A stretch of 64,000 bases of DNA from JANYCO01 sp035535995 (GCA_035535995.1 DATLOZ010000025.1:62001-126000), one strand, 5' to 3'. Shown: positions 15,941-23,100, counted from the stretch's first letter. The notes: a model not told the origin generated them from the sequence alone. Numbers and translations: made by a program.

Positions 15941-16645
15941 TTAATCGTCTCTTCTGCCAAGCAGCAATGAAATGTAGTACATCAGGTTGGCCAATGCGCC
16001 AAGCGCTGCTACTACGTAGGTAAGCGCAGCCCATTTCAAAGCATCTTTCGCCATGTCGTATTCGTTTCCTCTTACTACACCTGCGCTGCTCACCCAGGCA
16101 AGCGCTCGTTTGCTGGCGTCGAATTCAACCGGTAATGTTACCAATGCAAATGCAGTGATCACCAGGTTACAGGCTATCATAAGATAGAGAAGAGGCACGA
16201 GCAAAGCCCCGCCACTGTTGAACAACAGGATACCACCAAACAGGAAGATCATGTTTAGAAAACTCAGGATCTTAGCACTGGTAATTTGTGCCGGCACCAT
16301 TTTAGAGCGAAGCGTAAGCATGCTATAAGCGGTAGCGTGTTGCACAGCGTGTCCGCATTCGTGCGCAGCTACTGCCGCAGCCGCTGCGTTTCTTCCGTTG
16401 TAAACTTCGTGACTAAGATTTACAGTTTTATTTTCCGGGTTGTAGTGGTCGGTAAGCATACCATCTACCGATATTACTTTTACGTCGTAAATGCCATTGT
16501 CGCGAAGCATTTTTTGTGCGATCTCTGCGCCGCTTAGGTTGGAGGCCAGAGGCGTTTGTGAATATTGCTGAAATTTACTTTTAAGCCTGTAGCTGACGAA
16601 CATGCCGTATAGCATTAAGGCGAACGATATAAATAAGAAAATCAT
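15941..16645 (-). CDS. Membrane zinc metallopeptidase (YugP-like)
   Basis: A 234-residue integral membrane protein with helices near residues 1-20, 120-145, 145-170 and 200-220. The zinc motif HECGH is at 95-99 in 'AVAAHECGHAVQHA', a close match to the YugP / DUF2268-unrelated 'zinc metallopeptidase' family. A further conserved 'PVEFDAS' segment follows at about 180. It probably cleaves membrane or envelope proteins. It lies four bases after the heptose adenylyltransferase gene on the same strand, so they share a transcript, though a functional link is not obvious. Confidence 0.88.
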   Translation of the reverse strand: MIFLFISFALMLYGMFVSYRLKSKFQQYSQTPLASNLSGAEIAQKMLRDNGIYDVKVISVDGMLTDHYNPENKTVNLSHEVYNGRNAAAAAVAAHECGHAVQHATAYSMLTLRSKMVPAQITSAKILSFLNMIFLFGGILLFNSGGALLVPLLYLMIACNLVITAFALVTLPVEFDASKRALAWVSSAGVVRGNEYDMAKDALKWAALTYVVAALGALANLMYYISLLLGRRDD

Positions 16646-16649
16646 AATT

Positions 16650-17129
16650 TTACGTTAGCTTTTTTATCTTTTCTATAACATTGGAGGTAGAGTAACCGTT
16701 CACCAAAGGGACCGTCTCTACCTTACCTCCATTGTTCATTACAACATCTGCGCCAACGATATTTTCAATAGTATAATCATTCCCTTTGACCAAAATGTCA
16801 GGTTTTAAATAGCTTATAAGCTCTAAAGGAGTGTCTTCGTCGAACAAAATGACAGCATCCACAAAGGCGAGCGAAGCCATCACGCGTGCGCGGGAAGTTT
16901 GGTCAGTGATCGGACGGGTTTTTCCTTTCAGACGTTGTACAGAAGCATCGGTGTTCAAACCGACTACAAGCTTTTGGCCGAGGTTGCGGGCTTTTTCTAA
17001 ATAATCGACATGGCCTAAATGGAGGATATCAAAACAGCCATTGGTAAAAACTACTTTGCCTTCTTTTTTCCAGTCGGAAAGCCTGGTGGCCGCTTGTTCC
17101 TTGGTGAGTATCTTATCGGAAGTATTCAT
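16650..17129 (-). CDS. rfaE2: D-glycero-beta-D-manno-heptose 1-phosphate adenylyltransferase
   Basis: A 159-residue nucleotidyltransferase with the cytidylyltransferase-like motif GCFDILHLGH (about residues 32-41). It also has 'GLNTDASVQRLKG', 'RARVMASLAFVDAVILFDEDTP', and a late 'GYSTSNVIEKI' ISTSxLI-like motif. It transfers AMP to heptose-1-phosphate in ADP-heptose synthesis, the inner-core LPS precursor pathway. In E. coli this is the C-terminal half of HldE; here it is stand-alone, as usual in Bacteroidota. The kinase partner (rfaE1) is not in the window. Confidence 0.92.
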   Translation of the reverse strand: MNTSDKILTKEQAATRLSDWKKEGKVVFTNGCFDILHLGHVDYLEKARNLGQKLVVGLNTDASVQRLKGKTRPITDQTSRARVMASLAFVDAVILFDEDTPLELISYLKPDILVKGNDYTIENIVGADVVMNNGGKVETVPLVNGYSTSNVIEKIKKLT

Positions 17130-17171
17130 GGCTGTAAAGGTAAGGATTATTCACAGCAATCGGATAGGCAT

Positions 17172-17205
17172 AAAAAAAGAGTGATTTCAGAAGAAATCAC
17201 TCTTT
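17172..17205 (-). terminator. Rho-independent terminator
   Basis: A perfect 13-bp stem (AAAGAGTGATTTC at 17176-17188 and its complement at 17193-17205), loop AGAA, followed on the minus strand by a T-run. It ends the 17.2-17.4 kb lipoprotein gene. Confidence 0.88.
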
Positions 17206-17226
17206 CAAGCTTTTTAAGGGTGAAGA

Positions 17227-17433
17227 TTACTTCACTTCTTTCGCAACTGAATCAGCAGCAGCTTTCACTGTATCAACAGCTTGAGAAGCTGTAGTGTCAG
17301 CAGGAGCAACAACAGCAGCAGAGTCAACAGCAGTAGCTGTAGAATCAACAGCAGTAGAAGCTGTTTCAGAAGAACCACAAGATGCTAGAGCGAAAGTACC
17401 CGCTACCATTGCAAGAGTAAATAATTTTTTCAT
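17227..17433 (-). CDS. Small alanine/threonine-rich lipoprotein
   Basis: A 68-residue protein with a lipoprotein leader and lipobox 'FALASC' (Cys at residue 19). The mature part is low-complexity (A, V, D, S, T repeats such as 'TAVDSTATAVDSAAVV'). It probably decorates the inner or outer membrane. No family function is recognised. It is monocistronic, with its own terminator and an AT-rich upstream region. Confidence 0.75.
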   Translation of the reverse strand: MKKLFTLAMVAGTFALASCGSSETASTAVDSTATAVDSAAVVAPADTTASQAVDTVKAAADSVAKEVK

Positions 17434-17641
17434 AAATAGATATAATTTTAGATTTTAGCGTTGCAAAGATAGGTAATTTTTCCACATCCAAAATTTTTTT
17501 AATGTAAAATTTTGTGATTTTAAGCTAAAAAATATACCCTCTCTCTTCAAAAAGTGTAATTTTTACTTAATCTTGGATTAACAATCCTAAGTTGGATATT
17601 TTTAATTCCAAATTTCAAACAAACGTACTTTCACGCCTGAT

Positions 17642-18949
17642 CTATTTGGCTTTGCAGATGATATTGATTGGTACACCTGCGAAATCGAAATGTTCACGAA
17701 GTTTATTCTCCAGGTATCCTTTATAAGAATCGCGAATGTATTGCGGTAAGTTGCAGAAGAAAGCAAAGGTTACACTATTGGTAGGCAGTTGCGTAATGTA
17801 TTTGATCTTTACATACTTGCCTTTCATTGATGGTGGCGGGTAGTGGTCAATTTCCTTTAGCATTTTATCGTTGAGCTCGGAAGTAGGGATTTTCTTGCTC
17901 ATGTTTTCATACACGCGTACGATCAGCTCGATGGCCTGGAAGATCCTTTGTTTATTCGTTACAGAGATAAACATGATAGGAATATACGTAAGCGGTTTGA
18001 TCTTATCTTTGATCGCGTCTTCAAATTTTTTGGCGGTATTGGTATCCTTCTCGATCAGGTCCCATTTGTTTACTAAGATCACGATGCCTTTGCGTTTTTC
18101 TTCCGCCATTCCGATGATGTGCATGTCTTGCGCTTCCAGTCCGCGCTCCGCATCGATCATGATCACGCAAACGTCGGAATTTTCTAAGGCTTTGATAGCG
18201 CGCATGACAGAGTAGAACTCGATGTCTTCCGTTACCTTAGGTTTCTTGCGAAGTCCGGCAGTATCGGTGATGATGAATTCATGGCCGAAGGTATTGTAGC
18301 GGGAATCCACAGAGTCGCGTGTAGTGCCGGCGATGTCGGTGACGATGCTTCTGTTTTTTCCAAGAAGGATATTTACGAAAGAAGATTTACCTGCATTAGG
18401 TCTTCCCAATACGGCAATGCGCGGAATACCCTGGTTAGGGTTTTCAATGCCTTCATCCGGAAAATGTTTTACCACTTCATCCAGCAATTCACCTGTACCG
18501 GATCCGCTTTGAGAAGAAATAGGATAAGCATCGCCCATACCCAGCGAATAGAATTCACCGACCATTTGGGTGTGGGTGACATTATCCGCTTTATTTAAAA
18601 CAAGAAAAATTGGTTTTTTGGATTTACGAAGTTTGTTGGCAAACTCTTCATCCAGGTGATGCAGACCAGTGTGCGCGTCTACTACGAAAAGAATTACAGA
18701 AGCCTCGTCCAGCGCCAGTTCTACCTGCTCGCGGATCTGGCGTTCGAAGATATCATCGGAGCCGTGTACATATCCGCCGGTATCGATGACAGTAAAAAAT
18801 TTGCCGCACCATTCGGCATGTCCGTAGTGGCGGTCGCGTGTCACGCCGCTCAGGTCGTCCATAATGGCGTCGCGCTCTCCTACCAGGCGGTTGAAGAAAG
18901 TAGACTTTCCTACGTTGGGTCTTCCTACGATTGCTACAATGTTTGACAT
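17642..18949 (-). CDS. der: Ribosome biogenesis GTPase Der (EngA)
   Basis: A 435-residue protein with two tandem GTPase domains, the signature of Der: first P-loop 'GRPNVGKST' at residues 8-16, with 'DTGG' and 'NKAD'; second P-loop 'GRPNAGKSS' at about 181, with 'DTAG' and 'NKWD'. A C-terminal KH-like domain covers about 350-435. It acts in 50S subunit assembly. The length is normal. It lies just downstream of era on the same strand, with a palindromic repeat between them. Confidence 0.97.
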   Translation of the reverse strand: MSNIVAIVGRPNVGKSTFFNRLVGERDAIMDDLSGVTRDRHYGHAEWCGKFFTVIDTGGYVHGSDDIFERQIREQVELALDEASVILFVVDAHTGLHHLDEEFANKLRKSKKPIFLVLNKADNVTHTQMVGEFYSLGMGDAYPISSQSGSGTGELLDEVVKHFPDEGIENPNQGIPRIAVLGRPNAGKSSFVNILLGKNRSIVTDIAGTTRDSVDSRYNTFGHEFIITDTAGLRKKPKVTEDIEFYSVMRAIKALENSDVCVIMIDAERGLEAQDMHIIGMAEEKRKGIVILVNKWDLIEKDTNTAKKFEDAIKDKIKPLTYIPIMFISVTNKQRIFQAIELIVRVYENMSKKIPTSELNDKMLKEIDHYPPPSMKGKYVKIKYITQLPTNSVTFAFFCNLPQYIRDSYKGYLENKLREHFDFAGVPINIICKAK

Positions 18950-18957
18950 ACTTTTAA

Positions 18958-19020
18958 GTTATGAATGTTGAATTATGAATTATGAGTTGTTTTTAATTCA
19001 ACATTCATAACTCATAATTT
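18958..19020. repeat. Palindromic repeat, ATGAATTATGA family
   Basis: The left arm (18958-18987, core GTTATGAATGTTGAATTATG) and right arm (18993-19020, containing TTCAACATTCATAACTCAT) are inverted. It sits in the era-der gap between two co-directional genes, so transcription through it would produce a large hairpin. Confidence 0.8.
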
Positions 19021-19022
19021 TC

Positions 19023-19922
19023 TTAAGTGTTGTTGTATCCGAATTGGTCCAGCTTTCTTTCTTTGCTTCGCCAATCGGGCTCTACTTTTACGAATGTTTC
19101 GAGGAAAACTTTTTTGCCAAAGAAAGCTTCCATATCGGCGCGGGCTTCGGTGCCTACTTTTTTCAGCATTTTCCCTTGTGGTCCTATGATAATGCCCTTC
19201 TGGCTATCGCGCTCTACGTATATCTCAGCGGCGATGCGCAAGATCTTTTCTTCTTCTTTGAAAGACGCGATCACCACTTCGGTGCTGTAAGGGATTTCTT
19301 TTTTATAGTTCAGAAATATTTTTTCGCGAATAATTTCAGAGGCGAAAAAACGTTCCGATTTATCGGTCATGCTATCCTTGTCGTAATAAGGAGGATGTAC
19401 CGGAATGTTTTCTTTCAGCAGGTTGAATACTTTTTCAGTGTTAAACTGTTTAAGAGCTGAAACCGGAATAATTTCTTTCGCTGCCGGAAATTGTTCTTTC
19501 CAGTAAGTGATCTTGGCTTCCACCTCTTCCTGCTGCGCCATATCTATTTTATTGATTAGGACATAAACAGGAACATGATCGATGCGGCGAAGTTTTTTTA
19601 ATACATCGTCTTCGTCGAATTGCTCGTAGATATCGGTGACAAAAAGAATAATATCAGCATCTTCGAGGGAAACATTTACAAAGCGCATCATCGATTTATG
19701 AAGCGCATATTTAGGTTCGATAATTCCCGGTGTATCGGAGTAAACGATCTGGAAATCATCGCCATTGATGATGCCCATGATGCGGTGGCGGGTGGTTTGA
19801 GCTTTGGAAGTGATGATAGAAAGTCTTTCGCCCACCATGGCGTTCATAAGGGTAGACTTACCCACATTGGGCTTGCCTACAATGCTTACAAAACCGGCTT
19901 TATGTGTATTGATATCAAACAT
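19023..19922 (-). CDS. era: GTPase Era
   Basis: A 299-residue protein when started at the ATG at 19922 ('MFDINTHKAGF'). The longer frame would add 23 residues that do not resemble Era. G1 'GKPNVGKST' is near residue 17, with 'DTPGI' and 'NKID' following, and a C-terminal KH domain with 'GIIIGPQGKMLKKVG' near 250. Era binds 16S rRNA near its 3' end during 30S maturation. The gene is adjacent to der, giving a ribosome-assembly pair. Confidence 0.96.
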   Translation of the reverse strand: MFDINTHKAGFVSIVGKPNVGKSTLMNAMVGERLSIITSKAQTTRHRIMGIINGDDFQIVYSDTPGIIEPKYALHKSMMRFVNVSLEDADIILFVTDIYEQFDEDDVLKKLRRIDHVPVYVLINKIDMAQQEEVEAKITYWKEQFPAAKEIIPVSALKQFNTEKVFNLLKENIPVHPPYYDKDSMTDKSERFFASEIIREKIFLNYKKEIPYSTEVVIASFKEEEKILRIAAEIYVERDSQKGIIIGPQGKMLKKVGTEARADMEAFFGKKVFLETFVKVEPDWRSKERKLDQFGYNNT

Positions 19923-20101
19923 TCTTAAAAAGAATTCACAAAGGTAGTTGTTTTTGGTGGAATAATCTATTATCTTTGCACTCCCGATCATTAAAGATGC
20001 GGAAAACGCGGAAATTTCTGACCCGTAAATTGCACTTTAGAAAGGGGAACCTTACAGTAGGTTAGGTTGTTAAAAAAGATACCAAGAGATAAAAAATATA
20101 T

Positions 20102-20166
20102 CGCGGGGTGGAGCAGTTGGTAGCTCGTTGGGCTCATATCCGCCGATTGGCGGACGTAGGTTCGAG
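20102..20166 (+). pseudogene. tRNA-fMet-derived pseudo-copy 1 with hairpin insertion
   Basis: The first 36 or so bases (CGCGGGGTGGAGCAGTTGGT, D-arm, and anticodon-arm left strand through CTCATA) are identical to the intact tRNA at 20333. From there the anticodon-stem right strand (CCCAA) and part of the variable loop are replaced by TCCGCCGATTGGCGGA, a 6-bp hairpin. The tRNA sequence resumes (CGTAGGTTCGAG) and then breaks off before the acceptor strand. It cannot fold as a normal tRNA. It is identical to copy 2 over 65 bases. Confidence 0.85.
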
Positions 20167-20216
20167 ATTAGAGAAATAAAAAATAGATCAATAAAAGATT
20201 GATCGAAAAGACATAT

Positions 20217-20281
20217 CGCGGGGTGGAGCAGTTGGTAGCTCGTTGGGCTCATATCCGCCGATTGGCGGACGTAGGTTCGAG
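20217..20281 (+). pseudogene. tRNA-fMet-derived pseudo-copy 2 with hairpin insertion
   Basis: It is base-for-base the same as copy 1 and lies 115 bases downstream. The about 50-base spacers after both copies are also nearly identical and contain a GATCAAT...ATTGATC hairpin. The unit (spacer plus tRNA 5' part) therefore repeats in tandem and ends in the intact tRNA, 116 bases further on. Confidence 0.85.
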
Positions 20282-20332
20282 AAGAGAGAAATAAAAAATA
20301 AGATCAATAAAAGATTGATCGAAAAGACATAT

Positions 20333-20405
<73 letters not shown>

Positions 20406-20410
20406 CAGAG

Positions 20411-20445
20411 AAAAGAGAAGTTAGAAATGACTTCTCTTTTTGTTT
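20411..20445 (+). terminator. tRNA terminator
   Basis: Stem AAAAGAGAAGT (20411-20421) with its complement (20430-20440), followed by a T-rich run. It directly follows the tRNA. Confidence 0.85.
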
Positions 20446-20480
20446 TTAAATTAATTTTTTCAGGCGATTTTTTCTTTTTT

Positions 20481-20765
20481 ATGTTTACTGTATATGTTCT
20501 TTATTCCAGAACCCACAATAAGATTTACATAGGATATACGTCCAATCTTAATTCCCGGCTCAAATCGCATAATGAATTGGCGACTAAAGGTTGGACAAAA
20601 AAATACAGACCTTGGGAATTATTACATACAGAGACATTTGAAACGAAGCCATTGGCAATGAAAAGGGAAAAAATATTAAAGACAGGAAGAGGACGGGAAT
20701 TTATTTGGAATAAGGTAAAAGAAATTACTAATAACGAACTCGTATCCGCTGAAGGACGCACGTAG
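20481..20765 (+). CDS. GIY-YIG nuclease family protein
   Basis: A 94-residue protein from the ATG at 20481; the in-frame ATG at 20427 would add a phenylalanine-rich stretch and lies in the tRNA terminator, so it is rejected. The fold is a stand-alone GIY-YIG domain: 'VYVLYS' and 'YIGYTS' give the two signature strands, with the conserved Arg in 'LNSRLKSHN' and the Glu in 'AMKREK'. Such short UvrC/YhbQ-like nucleases are very common next to Bacteroidota tRNAs. The last eight codons, ending LVSAEGRT, and the stop lie in a tRNA-like sequence, which suggests a mobile or tRNA-targeting history. Confidence 0.88.
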   Translation: MFTVYVLYSRTHNKIYIGYTSNLNSRLKSHNELATKGWTKKYRPWELLHTETFETKPLAMKREKILKTGRGREFIWNKVKEITNNELVSAEGRT

Positions 20766-20788
20766 GTTCTGGTCCTTTCCTCACTACA
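20739..20788 (+). pseudogene. tRNA 3'-half-like relic overlapping the GIY-YIG stop
   Basis: Starting from CTCGTATCCGCTGA it follows the pseudo-copies (CTCATATCCGCCGA), then has ACGTAGGTTC as in the tRNA T-stem, and ends GGTCCT...CACTACA, matching the tRNA 3' end (GTCCT...CGCTACA). It thus carries the 3' part that both upstream pseudo-copies lack. The match is imperfect and could be partly chance at the middle. Confidence 0.55.
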
Positions 20789-20791
20789 CAC

Positions 20792-20822
20792 AGGCCTTGA
20801 GAAATCAAGGCCTTTTGTTTTT
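20792..20822 (+). terminator. Rho-independent terminator after GIY-YIG
   Basis: A perfect stem AGGCCTTGA/TCAAGGCCT with GAAA tetraloop, followed by a T-rich run. Confidence 0.9.
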
Positions 20823-20856
20823 TACTCCCTACTCGCGCTTACACTCTTCACTAAAT

Positions 20857-20889
20857 AAAAAGAGACTCCGAAAAACAGAGTCTCTTTTT
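20857..20889 (-). terminator. Terminator between convergent genes
   Basis: Stem AAAAAGAGACTC (20857-20868) with its complement (20878-20889). A/T runs on both sides make it usable from both strands; it ends the 20.9-21.4 kb gene. Confidence 0.85.
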
Positions 20890-20915
20890 ACTACTATAAA
20901 CTAAATAGAAAAAAA

Positions 20916-21413
20916 CTAATGCTCTGCAGGAGTGGTGGTAGTACTTGCTTGCTTATTTCCCTGGCTTGCAAAACGCTCGGCCAGCTGCTCGTAAATAGTA
21001 TCGGTGCCTGGCAATCCTGCGTTGGACGCCGCCTCCATGAGGCGGTAGATGGTGAGCGCAGAAACATATGCTTCGCTGCCCGCAAGGATTTGTGTATCGC
21101 GGAGTTTCTCGGCAAACTGCTGGGCGAGCGTGTGCAGATCGTCGAGCTGGTTGAAAAGGGTGAGGTCTTTGCTAAGCTCGGTGGCGCTCACGTAGGCAGG
21201 AAAGAGCTGACTGTTGTTTTGAATGGCGAAAAGCGCGTCGGATACAAACTGTTTGTTGGCGACGTTGATCTTTGGAAGCGACATCCGCTCTTCCGGACTA
21301 AGCCCTACCAAGAAAGGTAAAAGATTGTTTAAGGTTTGAAAAGCTGTTTTGGCCTGAGCCAATACGTTTGGATCGATGGTAACTGAGATCCGGTTGTTTG
21401 CTAATGTTGACAT
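20916..21413 (-). CDS. Hypothetical helical protein
   Basis: A 165-residue soluble protein with no signal peptide. It is mostly helical with many alanines and leucines. The N-terminal segment 'RISVTIDPNVLAQAKTAFQTLNNLLPFLVGLSPEERMSLPKI' resembles an uncharacterised Bacteroidota family I can only call hypothetical. The upstream region contains AGTCATAT (21465-21472), the half-site of the palindrome in front of the nearby XRE gene, so shared control is possible but unproven. Confidence 0.65.
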   Translation of the reverse strand: MSTLANNRISVTIDPNVLAQAKTAFQTLNNLLPFLVGLSPEERMSLPKINVANKQFVSDALFAIQNNSQLFPAYVSATELSKDLTLFNQLDDLHTLAQQFAEKLRDTQILAGSEAYVSALTIYRLMEAASNAGLPGTDTIYEQLAERFASQGNKQASTTTTPAEH

Positions 21414-21570
21414 TGTAAATAGTTAAAAAGGTTAATAAGAGTTTAAAAATGACTAATGAAAAATAGTCATATAAAATTTTACGGGCGCAAAACTAAAAGT
21501 ACAGATAGGAAAAACAAAAAATCAAACCATATTTTTGCAAAGGCCTGAGCTTGTTTTAATTATTGTTTTT

Positions 21571-21594
21571 ACCCCCACCTATATAGGTGGGGGT
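21571..21594. repeat. Perfect 24-bp palindrome
   Basis: The arm ACCCCCACCTAT (21571-21582) is followed directly by its exact reverse complement. It is preceded by a T-run. It may end the upstream (minus-strand) transcript or be part of the structured region that follows. Confidence 0.75.
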
Positions 21595-21833
21595 GGGTAC
21601 CTCAAAGCTAAGCGCGCTAAGCTTTTACCTAAGCTAACTTAGCTCTGAGGTAACACAGCCGAGCTAAAAGCTAAGGCCACTTACCAAAAAGCTAAGCGCA
21701 GACAGGTAATAAGTTGCCGCACTCCAGGCAAAGCAGAGTGGAGCAAGTATAAAACCAATATGAGTTTAGTTTTTTGCTGAGCGTTAGAAGGTGAAACCAG
21801 AGCGCAGTGATGCAGAACCTGAGTGCTGTTGTT
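21595..21833. other. GCTAAG-rich, self-complementary non-coding stretch
   Basis: No coding frame is supported. GCTAAG recurs at least four times between 21606 and 21712. An imperfect inverted repeat (21597-21612 with 21638-21653, 14 of 16 pairs) encloses it, and another hairpin-like segment (GCACTCCAGGC...GCAGAGTGGAGC) lies near 21720-21745. It follows the 21.8-22.3 kb minus-strand operon and could be its 3' UTR or a structured RNA. Function is unknown. Confidence 0.45.
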
Positions 21834-22037
21834 TTATTCCCTAACCGGGTTGCGTTTGCGGGTAGGGTAGACTATGCATTTGTTTTTAACCTCCGATAAT
21901 TCTTCGCTTAGTTTTTTATTTACGCAGTGTAGCAATTCGTTTTGCTCTTTCATGATTTTTAAAAGATCGTTCATAGCATCGAGGTTTTCCAGTTGGGTGG
22001 CCACGAGGCTTTCGAGTTTGGCTTTGGTGTATGGCAT
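21834..22037 (-). CDS. Small coiled-coil hypothetical protein
   Basis: A 67-residue protein from the ATG at 22037; the frame could extend three codons further to 22046, but the ATG is preferred. Sequence such as 'LATQLENLDAMNDLLKIMKEQNELLHCVNKKLSEEL' has heptad periodicity, indicating a coiled coil. It starts about 12 bases after the stop of the next gene upstream, so the two are one operon. No family is recognised. Confidence 0.55.
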   Translation of the reverse strand: MPYTKAKLESLVATQLENLDAMNDLLKIMKEQNELLHCVNKKLSEELSEVKNKCIVYPTRKRNPVRE

Positions 22038-22049
22038 AAGGAGCAATGG

Positions 22050-22349
22050 TTAGGGGTTTTGTTTTTGAGCGAGTAGTATAAGATAAAGCTCTTCGGCTAT
22101 TTGCGAGAGCTGCTGGCGAAACGTTTTGAGCGGTAGTTCGGTGATAAGCGCTTCCATTTGGATGTAGTAAAAATCGTGCAGCGCCTCGCGGGCAGGATTT
22201 TTGGGAAAACCCATAAAATCGAATACCAGCGAGTCGAGGTCGGTGTGGAAGTCGTCGGGCTGGAGGCCCGCTTGCTCCAGGCCGATCAGCAGCTTGGCAT
22301 TGCGCAGATCGGCTTTGATGAGGTGGAGGATGGTTTGTTTGGTGGTCAT
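22050..22349 (-). CDS. Small helical hypothetical protein
   Basis: A 99-residue soluble helical protein. 'HLIKADLRNAKLLIGLEQAGLQPDDFHTDLDSLVFDFMGF' is its best-conserved-looking part. It is the first gene of a two-gene operon, and its start is divergent from the XRE gene across about 110 bases holding a palindrome. No family is recognised; control by the adjacent XRE regulator is inferred. Confidence 0.6.
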   Translation of the reverse strand: MTTKQTILHLIKADLRNAKLLIGLEQAGLQPDDFHTDLDSLVFDFMGFPKNPAREALHDFYYIQMEALITELPLKTFRQQLSQIAEELYLILLAQKQNP

Positions 22350-22364
22350 GGAGTTAAAAAGAAA

Positions 22365-22382
22365 GTCATATTACTATATGAC
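22365..22382. promoter_or_regulatory. Palindromic operator in divergent intergenic region
   Basis: GTCATAT-TACT-ATATGAC, an exact 7-bp inverted repeat, lies 15 bases before the leftward gene and upstream of the XRE promoter. The half-site AGTCATAT recurs at 21465, before the 20.9-21.4 kb gene. This is a plausible binding site for the XRE protein. Confidence 0.5.
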
Positions 22383-22404
22383 AAACATACAAATGCAAAA
22401 CCAT

Positions 22405-22435
22405 GTTGTCAAGTTTTTGTATGACAATATTTTTG
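22405..22435 (+). promoter_or_regulatory. Bacteroidota-type promoter of the XRE gene
   Basis: GTTG at 22405-22408, a 19-base spacer, then TATTTTTG at 22428-22435, a perfect TAnnTTTG -7 element. Transcription should start near 22442. This decides the start codon of the XRE gene: only GTG at 22459 lies downstream and precedes the HTH domain. Confidence 0.65.
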
Positions 22436-22458
22436 AATCTTTACTGCACCTTAGTAAA

Positions 22459-22674
22459 GTGAAAAAAGAACTTTTACAGAAAAAAGTGGGCCAGCGAATC
22501 ATCGAGCTTAGAACCAAAAAAGGTTGGACACAATCTGATCTTGCACGCGCTTGTAATAAAGATCGTCAGGCTCTTGAGAAGATAGAGAACGGAAAGGTAA
22601 ATCCTACACTTTATACTTTGATGGAAGTTGCGAAGGCACTGGAGGTGAAGATTAGTGAGTTGGTGGATTTTTAG
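22459..22674 (+). CDS. XRE-family helix-turn-helix regulator
   Basis: A 71-residue protein that is essentially one Cro/C1 HTH domain: 'VGQRIIELRTKKGWTQSDLARA', recognition helix 'DRQALEKIENGKVNPT', then 'TLMEVAKALEVKISEL'. The GTG start is chosen from the promoter position; earlier in-frame ATGs (22378, 22393) would lie upstream of the predicted transcription start. The size and placement 60 bases before the nuclease/restriction genes fit a controller (C) protein of a restriction-modification system, though it could equally regulate the leftward operon. Confidence 0.85.
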   Translation: MKKELLQKKVGQRIIELRTKKGWTQSDLARACNKDRQALEKIENGKVNPTLYTLMEVAKALEVKISELVDF

Positions 22675-22737
22675 GATTACTATTTGTAATTGGTCAATTA
22701 ACATCTTCGACAGTGAAGATGTGATTTTAATTTACTC

Positions 22738-23100
22738 TTGAAAGATTATCGTAGATGTACTAAATGTGGTGAAACCAATTGGGGAACTTGGACTTCATCA
22801 TCATCGGGTAAAACACATAAATACTGTAGGAATTGTAGGCAGAACCGTGCTTTTACCTACAGTAAAAGAAAGAGGTTAGCTATTGGCACGCATTCTAAAA
22901 AAGCTTGGCTAAATAAACTACAAACATATATTGCTTGTCCAACTTGCAAAAGAAGATGGATTGAAATCCCTCCTAGACCAGATAGACGATATAAATACGT
23001 ATGGACTAAAGATCATATAGTTCCATTAAATAAGGGAGGAACAGATGAAATAGAAAACATACAACCACTTTGTTATCAATGCAATTTTGCAAAAAGGTAG
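22738..23100 (+). CDS. HNH endonuclease domain protein
   Basis: A 120-residue protein starting at TTG (no usable ATG precedes the domain). The N-terminal half has two cysteine pairs ('CTKC' near residue 7, 'CRNC' near 30), probably a zinc ribbon. The C-terminal half is an HNH nuclease: a 'CPTC' pair, 'KDHIVPLNKGG' and a final 'LCYQCNFAKR' with the metal-binding histidine and asparagine. It is AT-rich and lies directly before the methyltransferase gene. It may be part of the defence cassette or a solitary homing-type nuclease. Confidence 0.8.
   Translation: MKDYRRCTKCGETNWGTWTSSSSGKTHKYCRNCRQNRAFTYSKRKRLAIGTHSKKAWLNKLQTYIACPTCKRRWIEIPPRPDRRYKYVWTKDHIVPLNKGGTDEIENIQPLCYQCNFAKR

Noticed and set aside
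20102..20281. Two extra functional tRNA-Met genes
   Set aside because: They lack the anticodon-stem right strand and the acceptor 3' strand, so no cloverleaf can form.
21834..22349. Toxin-antitoxin pair
   Set aside because: Two small genes in an operon, but neither resembles a known toxin or antitoxin and no autoregulatory antitoxin HTH is encoded in it.
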